A DNA stretch of 64,000 bases from Trebonia sp963771985 (GCA_963771985.1 CAVYVO010000022.1:186001-250000), one strand, 5' to 3'. Shown: positions 1 to 8,092, numbered from the stretch's first letter. A program made the numbers and translations. Notes: generated by a model from the sequence alone, not told the origin.

Positions 1-11
1 CAGGCGGTGGC

Positions 12-638
12 GTGGTGGTAAGAGCGATATGCCCGCGTTGCGGCAATGAGGTGCACGCGCCGACGGCATGGTCAAGCGCGTGGCGCTGTGACCTGCACGG
101 TGAGATCTACCCGCTGACTCCGGCCCGCCAGCCGACCAAGGATGGCCTGGACACCCTCCTGAAGAACACCAGGGTGCCGGTCTGGCTGCCGTGGCCGCTG
201 CCGCAGGGCTGGCTGGTCAGCGGGTTCGCCGGCGCCGGCGACGAGCGCAGCGGCACGCGAGGCTCAGCGGTGGCGCTGTCCGGTCCCAACCCGCTCGGCG
301 GTCCCGCCGACCTGCTGATCGTCGCCGAAGAGCCCGGCGTGGGCCTCGGCGCCGGCCTGGCGCGCCTGCCCGGTCCGGACCCGGGCGACGGCTTCGCGGC
401 CGGCCAGCCGTACGCCACCGTCGAGGCGGGGCACCACGAGGCGCCGCTGTGGCTGGTGGAGGCCGACGGCGCCGCCGTCTTCGCCGGCGAGATGGCCGGT
501 AACTGGCTGTGGGTGCTGCTGTGGCCGGACACCGCGGGGGCGCTGCTCGTAGAGCCGCTGCCGCTGCGCGACCTGCGGGATCCAGGACTGGACCTGGACC
601 TGCCGTTCGGCGCGCTGTCCCCGCGCCTGCCCGCCTGA
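12..638 (+). CDS. DUF6758 family protein
   Basis: A 208-residue cytosolic protein of unknown biochemical role, recognised as the DUF6758 family found in many actinomycetes. A putative zinc site is visible at the N-terminus: Cys7 and Cys10 in a CPRCG motif, then Cys26 and His29 in CDLHG. The middle and C-terminal parts carry the family's typical aromatic and proline-rich stretches (VPVWLPWPLPQGW near residue 55, NWLWVLLWP near 165, FGALSPRLP at the end). It is followed after 33 bp by the PHP phosphoesterase gene, the order seen in other actinomycetes. The start is the first GTG of a GTGGTG pair at the window edge, so the true start could be one codon later. Family assignment is firm; function is not known. 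Confidence 0.8.
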   Translation: MVVRAICPRCGNEVHAPTAWSSAWRCDLHGEIYPLTPARQPTKDGLDTLLKNTRVPVWLPWPLPQGWLVSGFAGAGDERSGTRGSAVALSGPNPLGGPADLLIVAEEPGVGLGAGLARLPGPDPGDGFAAGQPYATVEAGHHEAPLWLVEADGAAVFAGEMAGNWLWVLLWPDTAGALLVEPLPLRDLRDPGLDLDLPFGALSPRLPA

Positions 639-658
639 CGCCGCGGCCGGCCGCCCGC

Positions 659-664
659 TACGAT
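659..664 (+). promoter_or_regulatory. -10 box for leaderless PHP gene
   Basis: TACGAT fits the actinobacterial TANNNT -10 pattern and ends 7 nt before GTG 672, the family-conserved start of the PHP protein. That spacing places transcription initiation at the start codon, implying a leaderless mRNA. No clear -35 box is visible. Inferred from spacing only. Confidence 0.4.
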
Positions 665-671
665 GGCCGGC

Positions 672-1541
672 GTGCGCATTGACCTGCACGTGCACAGCAG
701 CGCGTCCGACGGCACCGACCCGCCGGCCGTGGTTATGCGCCGCGCCGACGCGGCGGGCCTGGATGTCGTGGCGCTCACCGACCACGACACCGTGGCCGGC
801 GTCGGCGAGGCCCGCGACGCCCTGCCGCCGGGCCTGACCCTGGTTCCCGGCATGGAGCTCTCATGTCTGCTGGGGGACCCTGCTGACCCGGGGGGGTTTG
901 GGGGGGTCGCCCCCCCGGGCCAGCAGAGCGTCCACATGCTGGCCTACCTCTTCGATCCCGCAGACCCCGCGCTGAGCGCGGAGGTGGCGCTGATCCGCGA
1001 TGACCGGACGCACCGCGCCAGGGCGATGGTCGCCAGGCTGGCCGAACTGGGCGCCCCCGTCACCTGGGAGCAGGTCAGCCGCATCGCCGGCGGGGCGGTC
1101 GTCGGCAGGCCGCACATCGCCCGCGCGCTGGCCGAGGCCGGCGTGGTGGAAACACCGGCGGCCGCGTTCACCGCCGAGTGGATCGGCGACGGCGGCCGCG
1201 CGCACGTGGGCCGTTACGCCCCCGACCCGGCCCGGGCGGTCGCCCTGGTCCGCGCCGCGGGCGGCCTGCCGGTGCTCGCGCACCCCCGCTCGCCCGGCTA
1301 CGAGATCGAGGACGAGGTCATCGCCGGGCTGGCCGCCGCGGGCCTGGCTGGGGTCGAGGTGTTCCATCCCGACCACGATGATTCCGAACGGAAGCGGCTG
1401 ACTGCCCTCGCCGCATCGCTCGACCTCGCGGCCACGGGCGGCAGCGACGATCACGGCTCCTTCAACGCCAGCGGTCTCGGCAGCGAGACGACGCCGCCGG
1501 AAGAGTACGAGCGGCTGCTCAGCAAGGCGGGGACGAGGTGA
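672..1541 (+). CDS. PHP domain phosphoesterase
   Basis: A PHP-fold metal-dependent phosphoesterase (289 residues), related to the RNase AM/YciV group that removes nucleotides from RNA or nucleoside 3',5'-bisphosphates. Metal ligands are visible: HVH at residues 6-8, LTDHD near 35, the Glu of MELSC near 63, GRPH near 140 and SDDH near 257. The start is set at GTG 672 because homologues begin with the RIDLHVHS motif and a -10 box lies 7 nt upstream; an ATG at 663 is an alternative. Oddity: positions 867-926 add exactly 20 codons (residues 66-85, Gly/Pro rich) made of a G-tract/C-tract hairpin with CTGCTGG/CCAGCAG ends, between the MELSC and VHMLAYLF motifs that are normally near each other. The stop overlaps the next start (GTGA). 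Confidence 0.85.
   Translation: MRIDLHVHSSASDGTDPPAVVMRRADAAGLDVVALTDHDTVAGVGEARDALPPGLTLVPGMELSCLLGDPADPGGFGGVAPPGQQSVHMLAYLFDPADPALSAEVALIRDDRTHRARAMVARLAELGAPVTWEQVSRIAGGAVVGRPHIARALAEAGVVETPAAAFTAEWIGDGGRAHVGRYAPDPARAVALVRAAGGLPVLAHPRSPGYEIEDEVIAGLAAAGLAGVEVFHPDHDDSERKRLTALAASLDLAATGGSDDHGSFNASGLGSETTPPEEYERLLSKAGTR
867..926. repeat. in-frame G-tract hairpin insert
   Basis: A 60-bp palindromic element inside the PHP gene. The outer arms are CTGCTGG (867-873) and CCAGCAG (920-926); inside are CCCGGGGGGG and CCCCCCCGGG with a second G7 run between them. Length and phase are exactly 20 codons, so the reading frame is kept. Similar G6-loop-C6 hairpins occur at 7951-7974, 12178-12245 and 51141-51210, which suggests a dispersed repeat family. 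Confidence 0.7.
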
Positions 1542-2359
1542 CCGCCGTGCCGCTTCCCGATGACGGTCCGGCCGAGCTCGCGGGCGTGCCGCTCCCCGAC
1601 GGTCAGCGGGTCTACGGCTGGATGGATGACTGCGCCGACATCGAGGTCCCTGCCGCGTGGGTGACGTCCCGGCCCATGGCGGACGCCGGCGACGCCTGGC
1701 TGGCGCTGTCGGCCGCGCACGCCGAGACCGGCCTGGTGCCGGTGCTGCTGTCGCGCGCCGGCGTCATGGGGGAGGACCTGAGCGGTGAAGCCTTCATGCT
1801 CTGCGGCGCCCAGAATGTCGGGCTGATCGACGTCGCGAACCCGGCGGCGATTCTGGCCGAGGGCTGGGACATCGGCGAGGACGTCCTGGATTCGCGCCTG
1901 GCGGCCAAGCGGGCGCCGTTCGGCCTGGAGTTCCCCGGCCTGGCGCCTGGGGAGGAAACACGGCTGCCTGAAGCCAGGCTGCGCGCCGCCGCCGCCGCGC
2001 ACCAGCCCGCCTTCCTCGGCCTGGTCGCCGCGAGCCGCCCGGCGGACGTGCCGGCCGCGGCCGGCTGGACCGGCTTCGGCGTGGACTGGCTCGGCGGCCC
2101 GGACGCGCGCTGTCTGGAGGTCTCAGCCGTGCTCCGCTCCTGGGAAACCCGGTTCGGCGCCCGCCCGCTGCGGATCGGCTCCGACATGATCCTGCGGGTC
2201 CTGGTGGAGCGGCCGCCGGGCACGTTCGAGGCCGCCGTCCGGGTTGCCGCCGAGCACGTCGCGTTCGCCGACTCCTGCGGCAGGTACTCCGGCCAGCCGC
2301 TCAGCGAGCTCGCGGCCGAGCTGGTGAACCAGCCGGTCTGGCACTTCTGGTGGGACTGA
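1538..2359 (+). CDS. DUF4253 domain protein
   Basis: A 273-residue cytosolic protein. The C-terminal third matches the DUF4253 pattern: a W-x3-RFGARPL segment near residue 205, a hydrophobic strand ending in VERPP near 230, an A-x4-EHVAFAD segment near 245, and the terminal PVWHFWWD. The biochemical role of the family is unknown; it is often linked with SMI1/KNR4-like immunity contexts, but nothing here points to a toxin system. Translation starts at GTG 1538 and overlaps the PHP stop codon (GTGA), which implies translational coupling. MarC follows 13 bp after the stop. Confidence 0.75.
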   Translation: MTAVPLPDDGPAELAGVPLPDGQRVYGWMDDCADIEVPAAWVTSRPMADAGDAWLALSAAHAETGLVPVLLSRAGVMGEDLSGEAFMLCGAQNVGLIDVANPAAILAEGWDIGEDVLDSRLAAKRAPFGLEFPGLAPGEETRLPEARLRAAAAAHQPAFLGLVAASRPADVPAAAGWTGFGVDWLGGPDARCLEVSAVLRSWETRFGARPLRIGSDMILRVLVERPPGTFEAAVRVAAEHVAFADSCGRYSGQPLSELAAELVNQPVWHFWWD

Positions 2360-2372
2360 CCGGGGAGCGGCC

Positions 2373-2978
2373 GTGAAATTCTTCTGGGAGGCGTTCGTCA
2401 CGCTCTTCGTTATCATCGACCCGCCGGGGATCGTGCCGGTGTTCCTCGGGCTGACCAGGGGACGGTCGGCGCGGACGCGGCGGAAGCTGGCCTGGCAGGC
2501 GGCGGTGGTGGCGTTCGGGGTGATCGTCGGGTTCGCCCTGTTCGGGCGGGCGATCCTGGCCTACACCGGCGTCGGGCTGCCCGCGCTTGAGGGCGCCGGC
2601 GGGCTGCTCCTGCTGCTGGTCTCGCTGGAGCTGCTGACCGGCCAGTCGCAAGAGCCCACATCCACGCAGCGGGCGAAGGCCAACGCGGCGTTCGTGCCGC
2701 TCGGCACGCCGCTGCTGGCCGGCCCGGGCGCGATCGTGGCGACCATGCTGTACGTGCAGCGGGTGAACGGCGTGGCCGACGGGCTCGCGCTGGCGCTGGC
2801 GATCGTCGCCGTCGCGGTGAGCGCCTGGCTCGTGATGCGGTTCGCCGAGGTGATCCAGCGAGCGCTCACCGACAACGGCGTGGAGCTGCTCACCAGGATC
2901 GCTGGCCTGCTGCTTTCCGCGATCGCGATCCAGCTGGTGGCCGAGTCCGCGCTCGCGTTCGCCGCGCAGGCCGGATAA
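2373..2978 (+). CDS. MarC family membrane protein
   Basis: An integral membrane protein of the MarC/UPF0056 family, 201 residues, the usual length. About six hydrophobic segments are visible, including the N-terminal FWEAFVTLFVIIDPPGIVPV, a central LLLLLVSLELLTG and the C-terminal LLSAIAIQLVAES. The conserved IDPPG near residues 14-18 and the PLGTPLLAGPGAI stretch near 109-121 are family hallmarks. MarC was once tied to multiple antibiotic resistance, a link since withdrawn; the transported substrate is not established. Translation starts at GTG 2373 with GGGGAGCGG just upstream. It completes the coupled run DUF6758-PHP-DUF4253-MarC. Confidence 0.88.
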   Translation: MKFFWEAFVTLFVIIDPPGIVPVFLGLTRGRSARTRRKLAWQAAVVAFGVIVGFALFGRAILAYTGVGLPALEGAGGLLLLLVSLELLTGQSQEPTSTQRAKANAAFVPLGTPLLAGPGAIVATMLYVQRVNGVADGLALALAIVAVAVSAWLVMRFAEVIQRALTDNGVELLTRIAGLLLSAIAIQLVAESALAFAAQAG

Positions 2979-3003
2979 GCGCGCATGCACGTGCGCGCGG
3001 GAC

Positions 3004-3009
3004 TAAAGT
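3004..3009 (+). promoter_or_regulatory. -10 box for leaderless MBL gene
   Basis: TAAAGT (TANNNT) lies 6 nt upstream of ATG 3016, with no Shine-Dalgarno sequence between, which predicts a leaderless transcript for the MBL gene. Confidence 0.45.
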
Positions 3010-3015
3010 ACGCGC

Positions 3016-3618
3016 ATGGAAGCACGCATTGATCGTGTTGGCGAGGGCACCGCGTGGGTCATCGGCGATGACGAGGAGGCCATCGTCATCGACCCGGGGA
3101 AAGACGCCGCCGAGGTGCTCGAGACGGTGGGGGAGCGCGAGATCCTCGCGGTGATCTGCACGCACGGGCACGCCAGCCATGTCGCCGCCGCCGTGGAGGT
3201 GGCCCAGCGGGACGAGGCGCCGGTGGCGCTGCACCGGGCCGACCGGCTGCTGTGGCGGGGGGTGCACCCCGATGACGACCCCGATATCGAGATGGCCGAC
3301 GGCGGCCGGTTCGACGTCGCGGACGTGCAGCTCGAGGTCATCCACACGCCGGGTCACACACCCGGCTCGGTCAGCCTGTACTGCGCCGGGCTCGAGGCCG
3401 TCTTCACCGGGGACGCGCTGCTCGCCAGCGGCCCGGCGCCGCATGATGGAGAGTTTCCCGACTTTCCTGGGCAGCTCACCGCGATCGGCGAGCGGCTGCT
3501 CGACCTGCCGCCCGAGACTAGGGTGCTGCCTGGCCACGGCGAGGAATCCAGCATCGGTGCCGCCGCGAAGCGCTTCGACGGCTGGGTGACAGCCGGTCCC
3601 GCCGCGGAGCTGGGCTGA
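3016..3618 (+). CDS. MBL fold metallo-hydrolase, altered metal site
   Basis: A 200-residue glyoxalase II-like metallo-beta-lactamase fold protein. Recognisable pieces are the first metal motif THGHASH (residues 54-60), GHTPGS near 115, FTGDALL near 134 and PGHGEESS near 175. The usual motif is HxHxDH; here the Asp that binds the second metal is Ser (HGHASH). Glyoxalase-like enzymes normally need that Asp, so activity may rest on one metal or be changed. The position next to MarC and the RecB-like nuclease is typical of actinomycetes. The substrate is unknown. ATG 3016 is supported by a -10 box 6 nt upstream. Confidence 0.82.
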   Translation: MEARIDRVGEGTAWVIGDDEEAIVIDPGKDAAEVLETVGEREILAVICTHGHASHVAAAVEVAQRDEAPVALHRADRLLWRGVHPDDDPDIEMADGGRFDVADVQLEVIHTPGHTPGSVSLYCAGLEAVFTGDALLASGPAPHDGEFPDFPGQLTAIGERLLDLPPETRVLPGHGEESSIGAAAKRFDGWVTAGPAAELG

Positions 3619-3668
3619 CCCTGAGGAGTCAGCCGCGTCCGTTCGGGCATAAAAAAGGGGTGTTGGTC

Positions 3669-4529
3669 GTGGAGCAGCTCGGGTTCGAAGGGATGCCGAG
3701 ACGGCTTTACTCGTGCACGCCGACCAGGCTGACCACATGGCTGGACTGCCCGCGCCGGTACCGCATGAGCTACCTTGACCGGCCAGTGCCGCCGAAGGGA
3801 CCGCCCTGGGCGCATAACAGCCTCGGCGCGAGCGTGCACAACGCGCTGGCCGCCTGGTGGCGGCTGCCGCTGTCCCGGCGCACCGTGGACGCGGCGGGCG
3901 CGCTGCTCGACCAGGGCTGGATCGCCGAAGGGTACGCGAGTGACGCGCAGTCGGCGCGGTACCGGGACTGGGCACGGCACCTGGTGGAGGCCTACGTCGC
4001 CGGGCTCGACCCGGCCGATGAGCCGGTCGGGGTGGAGCGCACCGTGGCGACGCGGACCGACGTGATAGCGGTCTCGGGGCGGATCGACCGGCTGGACGCG
4101 CGACCGCTCCTCGACGGCGAGGGCAGCGAGCTGGTCGTGGTCGACTACAAGACCGGCCGCCACGTGCTGACCGTGGACGACGCGCGCAGCTCGCTCGCGC
4201 TGGCGCTGTACGCGATCGCCGCGGCCCGGGTGCTGCGCCGTGACTGCCACCGGGTGGAGCTGCACCACCTGCCGAGCGGGCAGGTGATCGCCTGGGAGCA
4301 CACGCGGGAGTCGCTGCAGCGGCACCTGCGGCGGGCCGAGGACATCGCCGCCGAATGCGCCGATGCCGATGAGCGGATGCGCGCGCGGCTGGCGCCGGAG
4401 AAGTATGACGAGGTGTTCCCGCCGCGGCCGAGCCCGGCCTGCGGATGGTGCGACTACCTGCGGCACTGTGCGGAAGGCCAGGCCGCGGCCGTTTCCCGGC
4501 GGCCGTGGGACGGCCTAGCGGAGCTGTGA
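3669..4529 (+). CDS. RecB-like PD-(D/E)XK nuclease with Fe-S cysteines
   Basis: A stand-alone RecB-family nuclease of about 286 residues, the type annotated as RecB family exonuclease in actinomycetes. The catalytic core is VVVDYKTGRH (near residue 158), preceded by the motif I region GASVHNALA. Four cysteines, one in LDCPRRY near the N-terminus and three in ACGWCDYLRHC near the C-terminus, match the 4Fe-4S arrangement of AddB and Cas4 nucleases. It probably acts on DNA ends, but no partner helicase is adjacent. GTG 3669 is chosen because AGGGG lies 8 nt upstream; GTG 3660 is an in-frame alternative overlapping that site. Its last 15 bp overlap the convergent alpha/beta hydrolase gene. Confidence 0.85.
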   Translation: MEQLGFEGMPRRLYSCTPTRLTTWLDCPRRYRMSYLDRPVPPKGPPWAHNSLGASVHNALAAWWRLPLSRRTVDAAGALLDQGWIAEGYASDAQSARYRDWARHLVEAYVAGLDPADEPVGVERTVATRTDVIAVSGRIDRLDARPLLDGEGSELVVVDYKTGRHVLTVDDARSSLALALYAIAAARVLRRDCHRVELHHLPSGQVIAWEHTRESLQRHLRRAEDIAAECADADERMRARLAPEKYDEVFPPRPSPACGWCDYLRHCAEGQAAAVSRRPWDGLAEL

Positions 4530-5438
4530 GGTCTTTTCGGCCGCTGGCTGGGCGCTGACCCCGTCGACCTTGTTCCAGAACGCGGTCAGCGCTCCGGCGA
4601 CGGCGGCGGGCGCCTCCACGTTAGGGGAGTGCGCGGCCCCGTCGATCGAGACTCGCCCGGCGTTCAGCCGCGCGGCCATCTCGGCTTGCTGGCTGGGCGG
4701 CCAGGCGTTGTCGTCCGAGCCGTACAGCACGAGCGTGGGGACGTGGCAGTCGGCGAGCTGTCCGGTCTTGTCAGCGGCGGTGAGCAGGTGCCTGGCCATG
4801 GCCGCGAGCCCGGCTGGGCTGTTGGCGAGCATGCGCTCCCTGAGGAACGCGACGATCGGGGCGGGTACGCCGTCCGCGATCGCCTGCGGTTCCAGGACGC
4901 CCTGCCAGACCTCGGCCATCTTGCCCTTGAGGTCGGCCGGCGCGGCGCCGGCCGGGAAGTTCAGCATGAAGCGGAGTTCCTTGGCACGCGGCCCGTGCAG
5001 CGCCGACGGGCCGGAGCTCATCAGCGTCAGCGAGTCCGGCGCGTACCCGGCGTGCAGGACGGCCTCGCGGGCGACGAGGCCGCCGAAGGAGTGGCCGAGC
5101 AGGTGCCTGGTGCCGGTGGCGGCGGCCAGCGCCGCGATGTCGGTTCCGAGCTGCCTCGGGTCGTAGGCGGCAGGGTCGTCCGGGCCCGGCGTCTGGTACT
5201 GGCCGCGCATGTCGATCGCGAGCACCCGGCGCCCGGCGGCGGCGAGCCGGCCGAGCACCGAGAGGAAGTCCTCTTTGCTGCCCGTGTAGCCGGGCACCAG
5301 CAGGGCCGTGCCCAGGGCGTCCGCGCTGGCCGCGTCAGCAGCCGGGAGCGCCTCGAGCGCGGCGAACGTGCCGCGGGCGGTCTCGATGGCGAGCCGCCGC
5401 GTTCCGGCCGGCAGGTCCAGCGAGGTCGGTGTGGACAC
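4515..5438 (-). CDS. alpha/beta fold hydrolase
   Basis: An alpha/beta hydrolase of 307 residues. The nucleophile elbow is GHSFGG near residue 102; an acid lies in the LYGSDD segment near 248; the terminal His is in GAAHSPN near 280. GYTGS near residue 47 corresponds to the oxyanion region. The substrate is unknown. The open frame extends far upstream, antisense to nothing real but through the helicase gene, so the start is set at GTG 5438, which gives the STPTSLDLPAG N-terminus. This GTG sits 2 bp after the helicase stop (5441-5443), so the two genes are very likely co-translated. Convergent 15-bp overlap with the RecB-like gene. Confidence 0.8.
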   Translation of the reverse strand: MSTPTSLDLPAGTRRLAIETARGTFAALEALPAADAASADALGTALLVPGYTGSKEDFLSVLGRLAAAGRRVLAIDMRGQYQTPGPDDPAAYDPRQLGTDIAALAAATGTRHLLGHSFGGLVAREAVLHAGYAPDSLTLMSSGPSALHGPRAKELRFMLNFPAGAAPADLKGKMAEVWQGVLEPQAIADGVPAPIVAFLRERMLANSPAGLAAMARHLLTAADKTGQLADCHVPTLVLYGSDDNAWPPSQQAEMAARLNAGRVSIDGAAHSPNVEAPAAVAGALTAFWNKVDGVSAQPAAEKTSQLR

Positions 5439-5440
5439 GG

Positions 5441-7024
5441 TTAGGAAGCCTGCTGGCTGCTTTCTGGGCTCACCTCGATGATCACCTCGCTGGCGGCGGA
5501 TGCCTCGCGGGTGATCTCGCGGCCACCGCGGGTGCGGCGCCTGCTGCGGCGTGCCCGTGCGGGGGCGGCCTCCTCGTGCCCCGCGTCCCGCACGTCGCGG
5601 ACGGCCACGCCGTCGCGGGCGAGCTTGCCGTCGCGGGCGGGCTTGCCGCGCCCCCGGGTCCGGGACCGGCCCCGGGGGGAGCCGGGGCGGCTGGTGCCGC
5701 CGAGGTCCTCTTCCGCTTCCGCGGCGAGGCCCGCCCGCGCGCGCATCGCGCGCGGCAGCGTGCCGGTGGCGTCCGGCGGGATGGACAGCTCGGTGTACAG
5801 ATGCTCGGAGGTCGAGTACGTCTCCGCCGGCTCGGGCTGGCCCAGGCCGAACGCGTCGTTGATCAGCTTCCAGCGGTGCATGTCGCGCCAGTCCACGAAC
5901 GTCACGGCGACGCCGGCCCGCCCGGCGCGGCCGGTGCGGCCGATCCTGTGCACGTAGGCCTTCTCGTCGTCCGGGCACTCGTAGTTGATCACGTGGGTCA
6001 CGTCGTCCACGTCGATGCCGCGGGCGGCCACGTCGGTGGCGACGAGTACGTCGACCTTGCCGGTGCGGAACGCCCGCAGCGCGCGCTCGCGCTGCGCCTG
6101 GCCCAGGTCGCCGTGCACGGTCGCGACCGCGAAGCCCCGGTCGTCGAGGGCGGTCGCTACCTGATCGGCGGCGCGCTTGGTCTGGCAGAACACCATGGAC
6201 AGGCCGCGGTCCTTGGCCTGCAGCACCCGCGCGAGCACCTCGATCTTGTCCAGGTGGTGCGTCCGGTAGACGTGCTGCCTGGTGAGCGGGGGCGGTGCCG
6301 CCTCGTCCGGCTCCTCGGCGCGGATGTTCGTCGGCCGCCGCATGTGGCGCCGCGCCAGCGTGACGACCTCGCCCGGCATCGTCGCCGAGAACAGCATCGT
6401 CTGCCGGTCGCTGGGGGTGAGCTTGAGCAGGCGCTCCACGTCGGGCAGGAAACCGAGGTCGAGCATCTTGTCGGCCTCGTCGAGGACGAGGGAGCGGATC
6501 CGGCTCAGGTCGAGGTTCTTGCGGTTAGCGAGGTCGAGCAGCCGCCCGGGAGTGCCGACGACGATGTCGGTGCCGGCCTTGAGAGCGTCGAGTTGCGGCT
6601 CGTAGGCGCGGCCGCCGTAGACGGTGAGCACTCGCGCGCCGAGGTGCAGGCCCGCCTGCTTGATGTCGTCGGCGACCTGGATGGCGAGTTCCCTGGTGGG
6701 CACGACGACAAGCGCGGACGGTGCCTTGGCCGTGCGGTCGGCGGCGAACGTGGTGGCCAGCCGGTGCAGCAGCGGGATGCCGAAGGCGAGGGTCTTGCCG
6801 GTGCCGGTGCGCGCCTGCCCGATGATGTCCTGGCCGTCGATGGCCAGCGGCAGCGTCAGCGCCTGAATGGGAAAGGTGGTGTGGATGCCCGCGGCTTCGA
6901 GCGCGGTGCAGATAACTTCATCGACTCCGAGGTCGCGGAACGGCACCGCGTACGGCTGCGGGTTTTCCGGCTGCCCGCCTGCTGGCGGGCCTGATGGTGC
7001 CTCGTCGCTGGCCTCGGGTTGCAT
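5441..7024 (-). CDS. DEAD-box RNA helicase
   Basis: An ATP-dependent RNA helicase of the RhlE/CsdA-like group, about 527 residues. Motifs run in order: Q motif (FPIQALTLPL, near 51), Walker A ARTGTGKT (71-78), PTRELAIQ, GTPGRLLDL, DEAD (VLDEADKMLD), SATMP, then the C-terminal RecA domain with VARGID-type motif V (DVAARGIDVDD) and HRIGRTGRAG. The tail is basic and Arg/Gly rich (RGRSRTRGRGK), typical for RNA binding. The counterpart in mycobacteria (rhlE, Rv3211) is also near DUF3107, TetR and MoeZ. Start: ATG 7024 is used; a CTG at 7039 lies 5 nt after GGAGG and could be the true start, giving 5 more residues. Confidence 0.88.
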   Translation of the reverse strand: MQPEASDEAPSGPPAGGQPENPQPYAVPFRDLGVDEVICTALEAAGIHTTFPIQALTLPLAIDGQDIIGQARTGTGKTLAFGIPLLHRLATTFAADRTAKAPSALVVVPTRELAIQVADDIKQAGLHLGARVLTVYGGRAYEPQLDALKAGTDIVVGTPGRLLDLANRKNLDLSRIRSLVLDEADKMLDLGFLPDVERLLKLTPSDRQTMLFSATMPGEVVTLARRHMRRPTNIRAEEPDEAAPPPLTRQHVYRTHHLDKIEVLARVLQAKDRGLSMVFCQTKRAADQVATALDDRGFAVATVHGDLGQAQRERALRAFRTGKVDVLVATDVAARGIDVDDVTHVINYECPDDEKAYVHRIGRTGRAGRAGVAVTFVDWRDMHRWKLINDAFGLGQPEPAETYSTSEHLYTELSIPPDATGTLPRAMRARAGLAAEAEEDLGGTSRPGSPRGRSRTRGRGKPARDGKLARDGVAVRDVRDAGHEEAAPARARRSRRRTRGGREITREASAASEVIIEVSPESSQQAS

Positions 7025-7254
7025 TGGCTGAGTTGTCAGGGGGTCCTCCGTGCGCTGCCCGCGCGGCGCCCGCGCCTCCTTCGGGCGCGGCGGCACCAAG
7101 ACGGCAGCGTCTTTGTCAACACGAACTGGGATTACGACATTCCATCGCCCAATCGTCACCCACGGTACCAGAAACGGCTCAGCGTCTCCGGCTCCCGCGG
7201 CCAGTCCGCTGCCCACCGCCTCAGCGCTCGCCGCCTCGGCACTCTCTTCCCCTA

Positions 7255-7274
7255 GGTCGACTGCGCAATCGACC
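7255..7274. repeat. 20-bp palindrome, single copy
   Basis: GGTCGACTGCGCAATCGACC, one mismatch from the perfect palindrome found in pairs or triplets at 14754, 42324, 49671 and 58172. Here it is single, about 230 bp upstream of the helicase start. The flank GACCTGCTC is the same as after the first copy at 58172. Confidence 0.8.
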
Positions 7275-7514
7275 TGCTCCGGTAGCGATGCGGAACAACC
7301 TGAGTTTGCGTCGTGTCGCGCGGGGCTGCTCGTTGCACGCTCTTATCTCCCGTTACGGGAGGTCCCCGCTCCCCGGCACCCGCCGGGCTTTGATTGCAGT
7401 TTCCCGCGTCATGGCACCGAGAATTGCAATCAGATCACGCGCCATGATGTTACCGGCCCCCCTGTCGGCAAGCTCACACCACGCAAATTTGGACATTATG
7501 GACATGTCAGGCCA

Positions 7515-7690
7515 GCGTACTACGGAGTGTAACCGTTTCGCGGGCCCTGCTGCGGACTCCCGGCGCAGCCGACCATGATCGCGAAGAGCTTTCGTTGCTA
7601 TGGAGTGAACTATTTACGCGGAGAAAAAGGTTTTCGGGATCATCGCTCTAGCTTCCTCACCGACAGTCACGGACGGTTATAGTGGAGGCG
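7515..7690 (-). repeat. 71-bp GATC-bounded element E1 with flanks
   Basis: This gap between the helicase and DUF3107 holds a repeat in minus orientation. The core is 7574-7644 (71 bp, AT-rich), starting CATGATCGCGAA and ending TTTTCGGGATCATC, so its ends form an imperfect inverted repeat. The core and about 60 bp on each side align closely with the element at 45654-45724 (opposite orientation), including the shared outer sequence AGTCACGGACGGTTATAGTGG. No gene is supported in 7275-7710. Confidence 0.8.
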
Positions 7691-7710
7691 CGGGGCCTAG
7701 GGCCCGTGGC

Positions 7711-7938
7711 TCAGGCGAAGCCGACGCGGCGGATTGGTTCGCCGCCGAACTCGATGAACGCGATCTTGTCGGCGGGGATGAGGACGCGACCGCCCTTCTG
7801 GACATTGAGCGTGAGGAGTCCGGGACCCCCTTGCGCGGCAAGCGCGGCCGCGAGGTCACGTTCGATCTCTTCGGCGGTCGCGTCGGTGTCGATGACGAGC
7901 TCGCGCGGGATGGACTGGATCCCGATCTTGACTTCCAC
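7711..7938 (-). CDS. DUF3107 family protein
   Basis: A 75-residue protein of the DUF3107 family (TB9.4/Rv3208A in mycobacteria). The pattern VKIGIQSIPRELVIDTD at the N-terminus, LTLNVQKGGRVLIPADKIAFIE in the middle (given here as landmarks, not catalytic sites) and the terminal RRVGFA are family hallmarks. Its function is not established. It keeps the conserved neighbour, a TetR regulator immediately upstream on the same strand, and in mycobacteria lies near moeZ as well. Translation starts at GTG 7938 with AGGAG 4 nt upstream; a strong hairpin (7951-7974) lies directly upstream of that ribosome site. Confidence 0.9.
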   Translation of the reverse strand: MEVKIGIQSIPRELVIDTDATAEEIERDLAAALAAQGGPGLLTLNVQKGGRVLIPADKIAFIEFGGEPIRRVGFA

Positions 7939-7950
7939 TGGGCTCCTATC

Positions 7951-7974
7951 TTCCGGGGGGGCGACCCCCCGGAA
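7951..7974. repeat. G-tract hairpin in DUF3107 leader
   Basis: A perfect 10-bp inverted repeat, TTCCGGGGGG then loop GCGA then CCCCCCGGAA, followed by another C6 run. It lies 13 bp upstream of the DUF3107 start and directly before its ribosome binding site, in the leader if transcription comes from the TetR gene. It could act on translation or simply be a dispersed repeat copy. Confidence 0.65.
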
Positions 7975-8092
7975 CCCCCCGGCTGCGCTTCGCGCGGCAT
8001 TGTGCCGGTGGTTAGGTCTTTACGGTTACGACTTCGGCCCTGGGGCATGGGGGTGTGCGCGGACGACCTCCGTGCCCGAGGCGGTCCTTGCG

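Noticed and set aside
4515..5978. 487-residue hydrolase using the full open frame
   Set aside because: The first 180 residues are an out-of-frame reading of the helicase C-terminus; GTG 5438 gives the normal hydrolase.
7574..7644. tRNA gene, because the element is 71 bp
   Set aside because: No T-loop, anticodon arm or acceptor stem pattern, and the unit is AT-rich with terminal GATC repeats.
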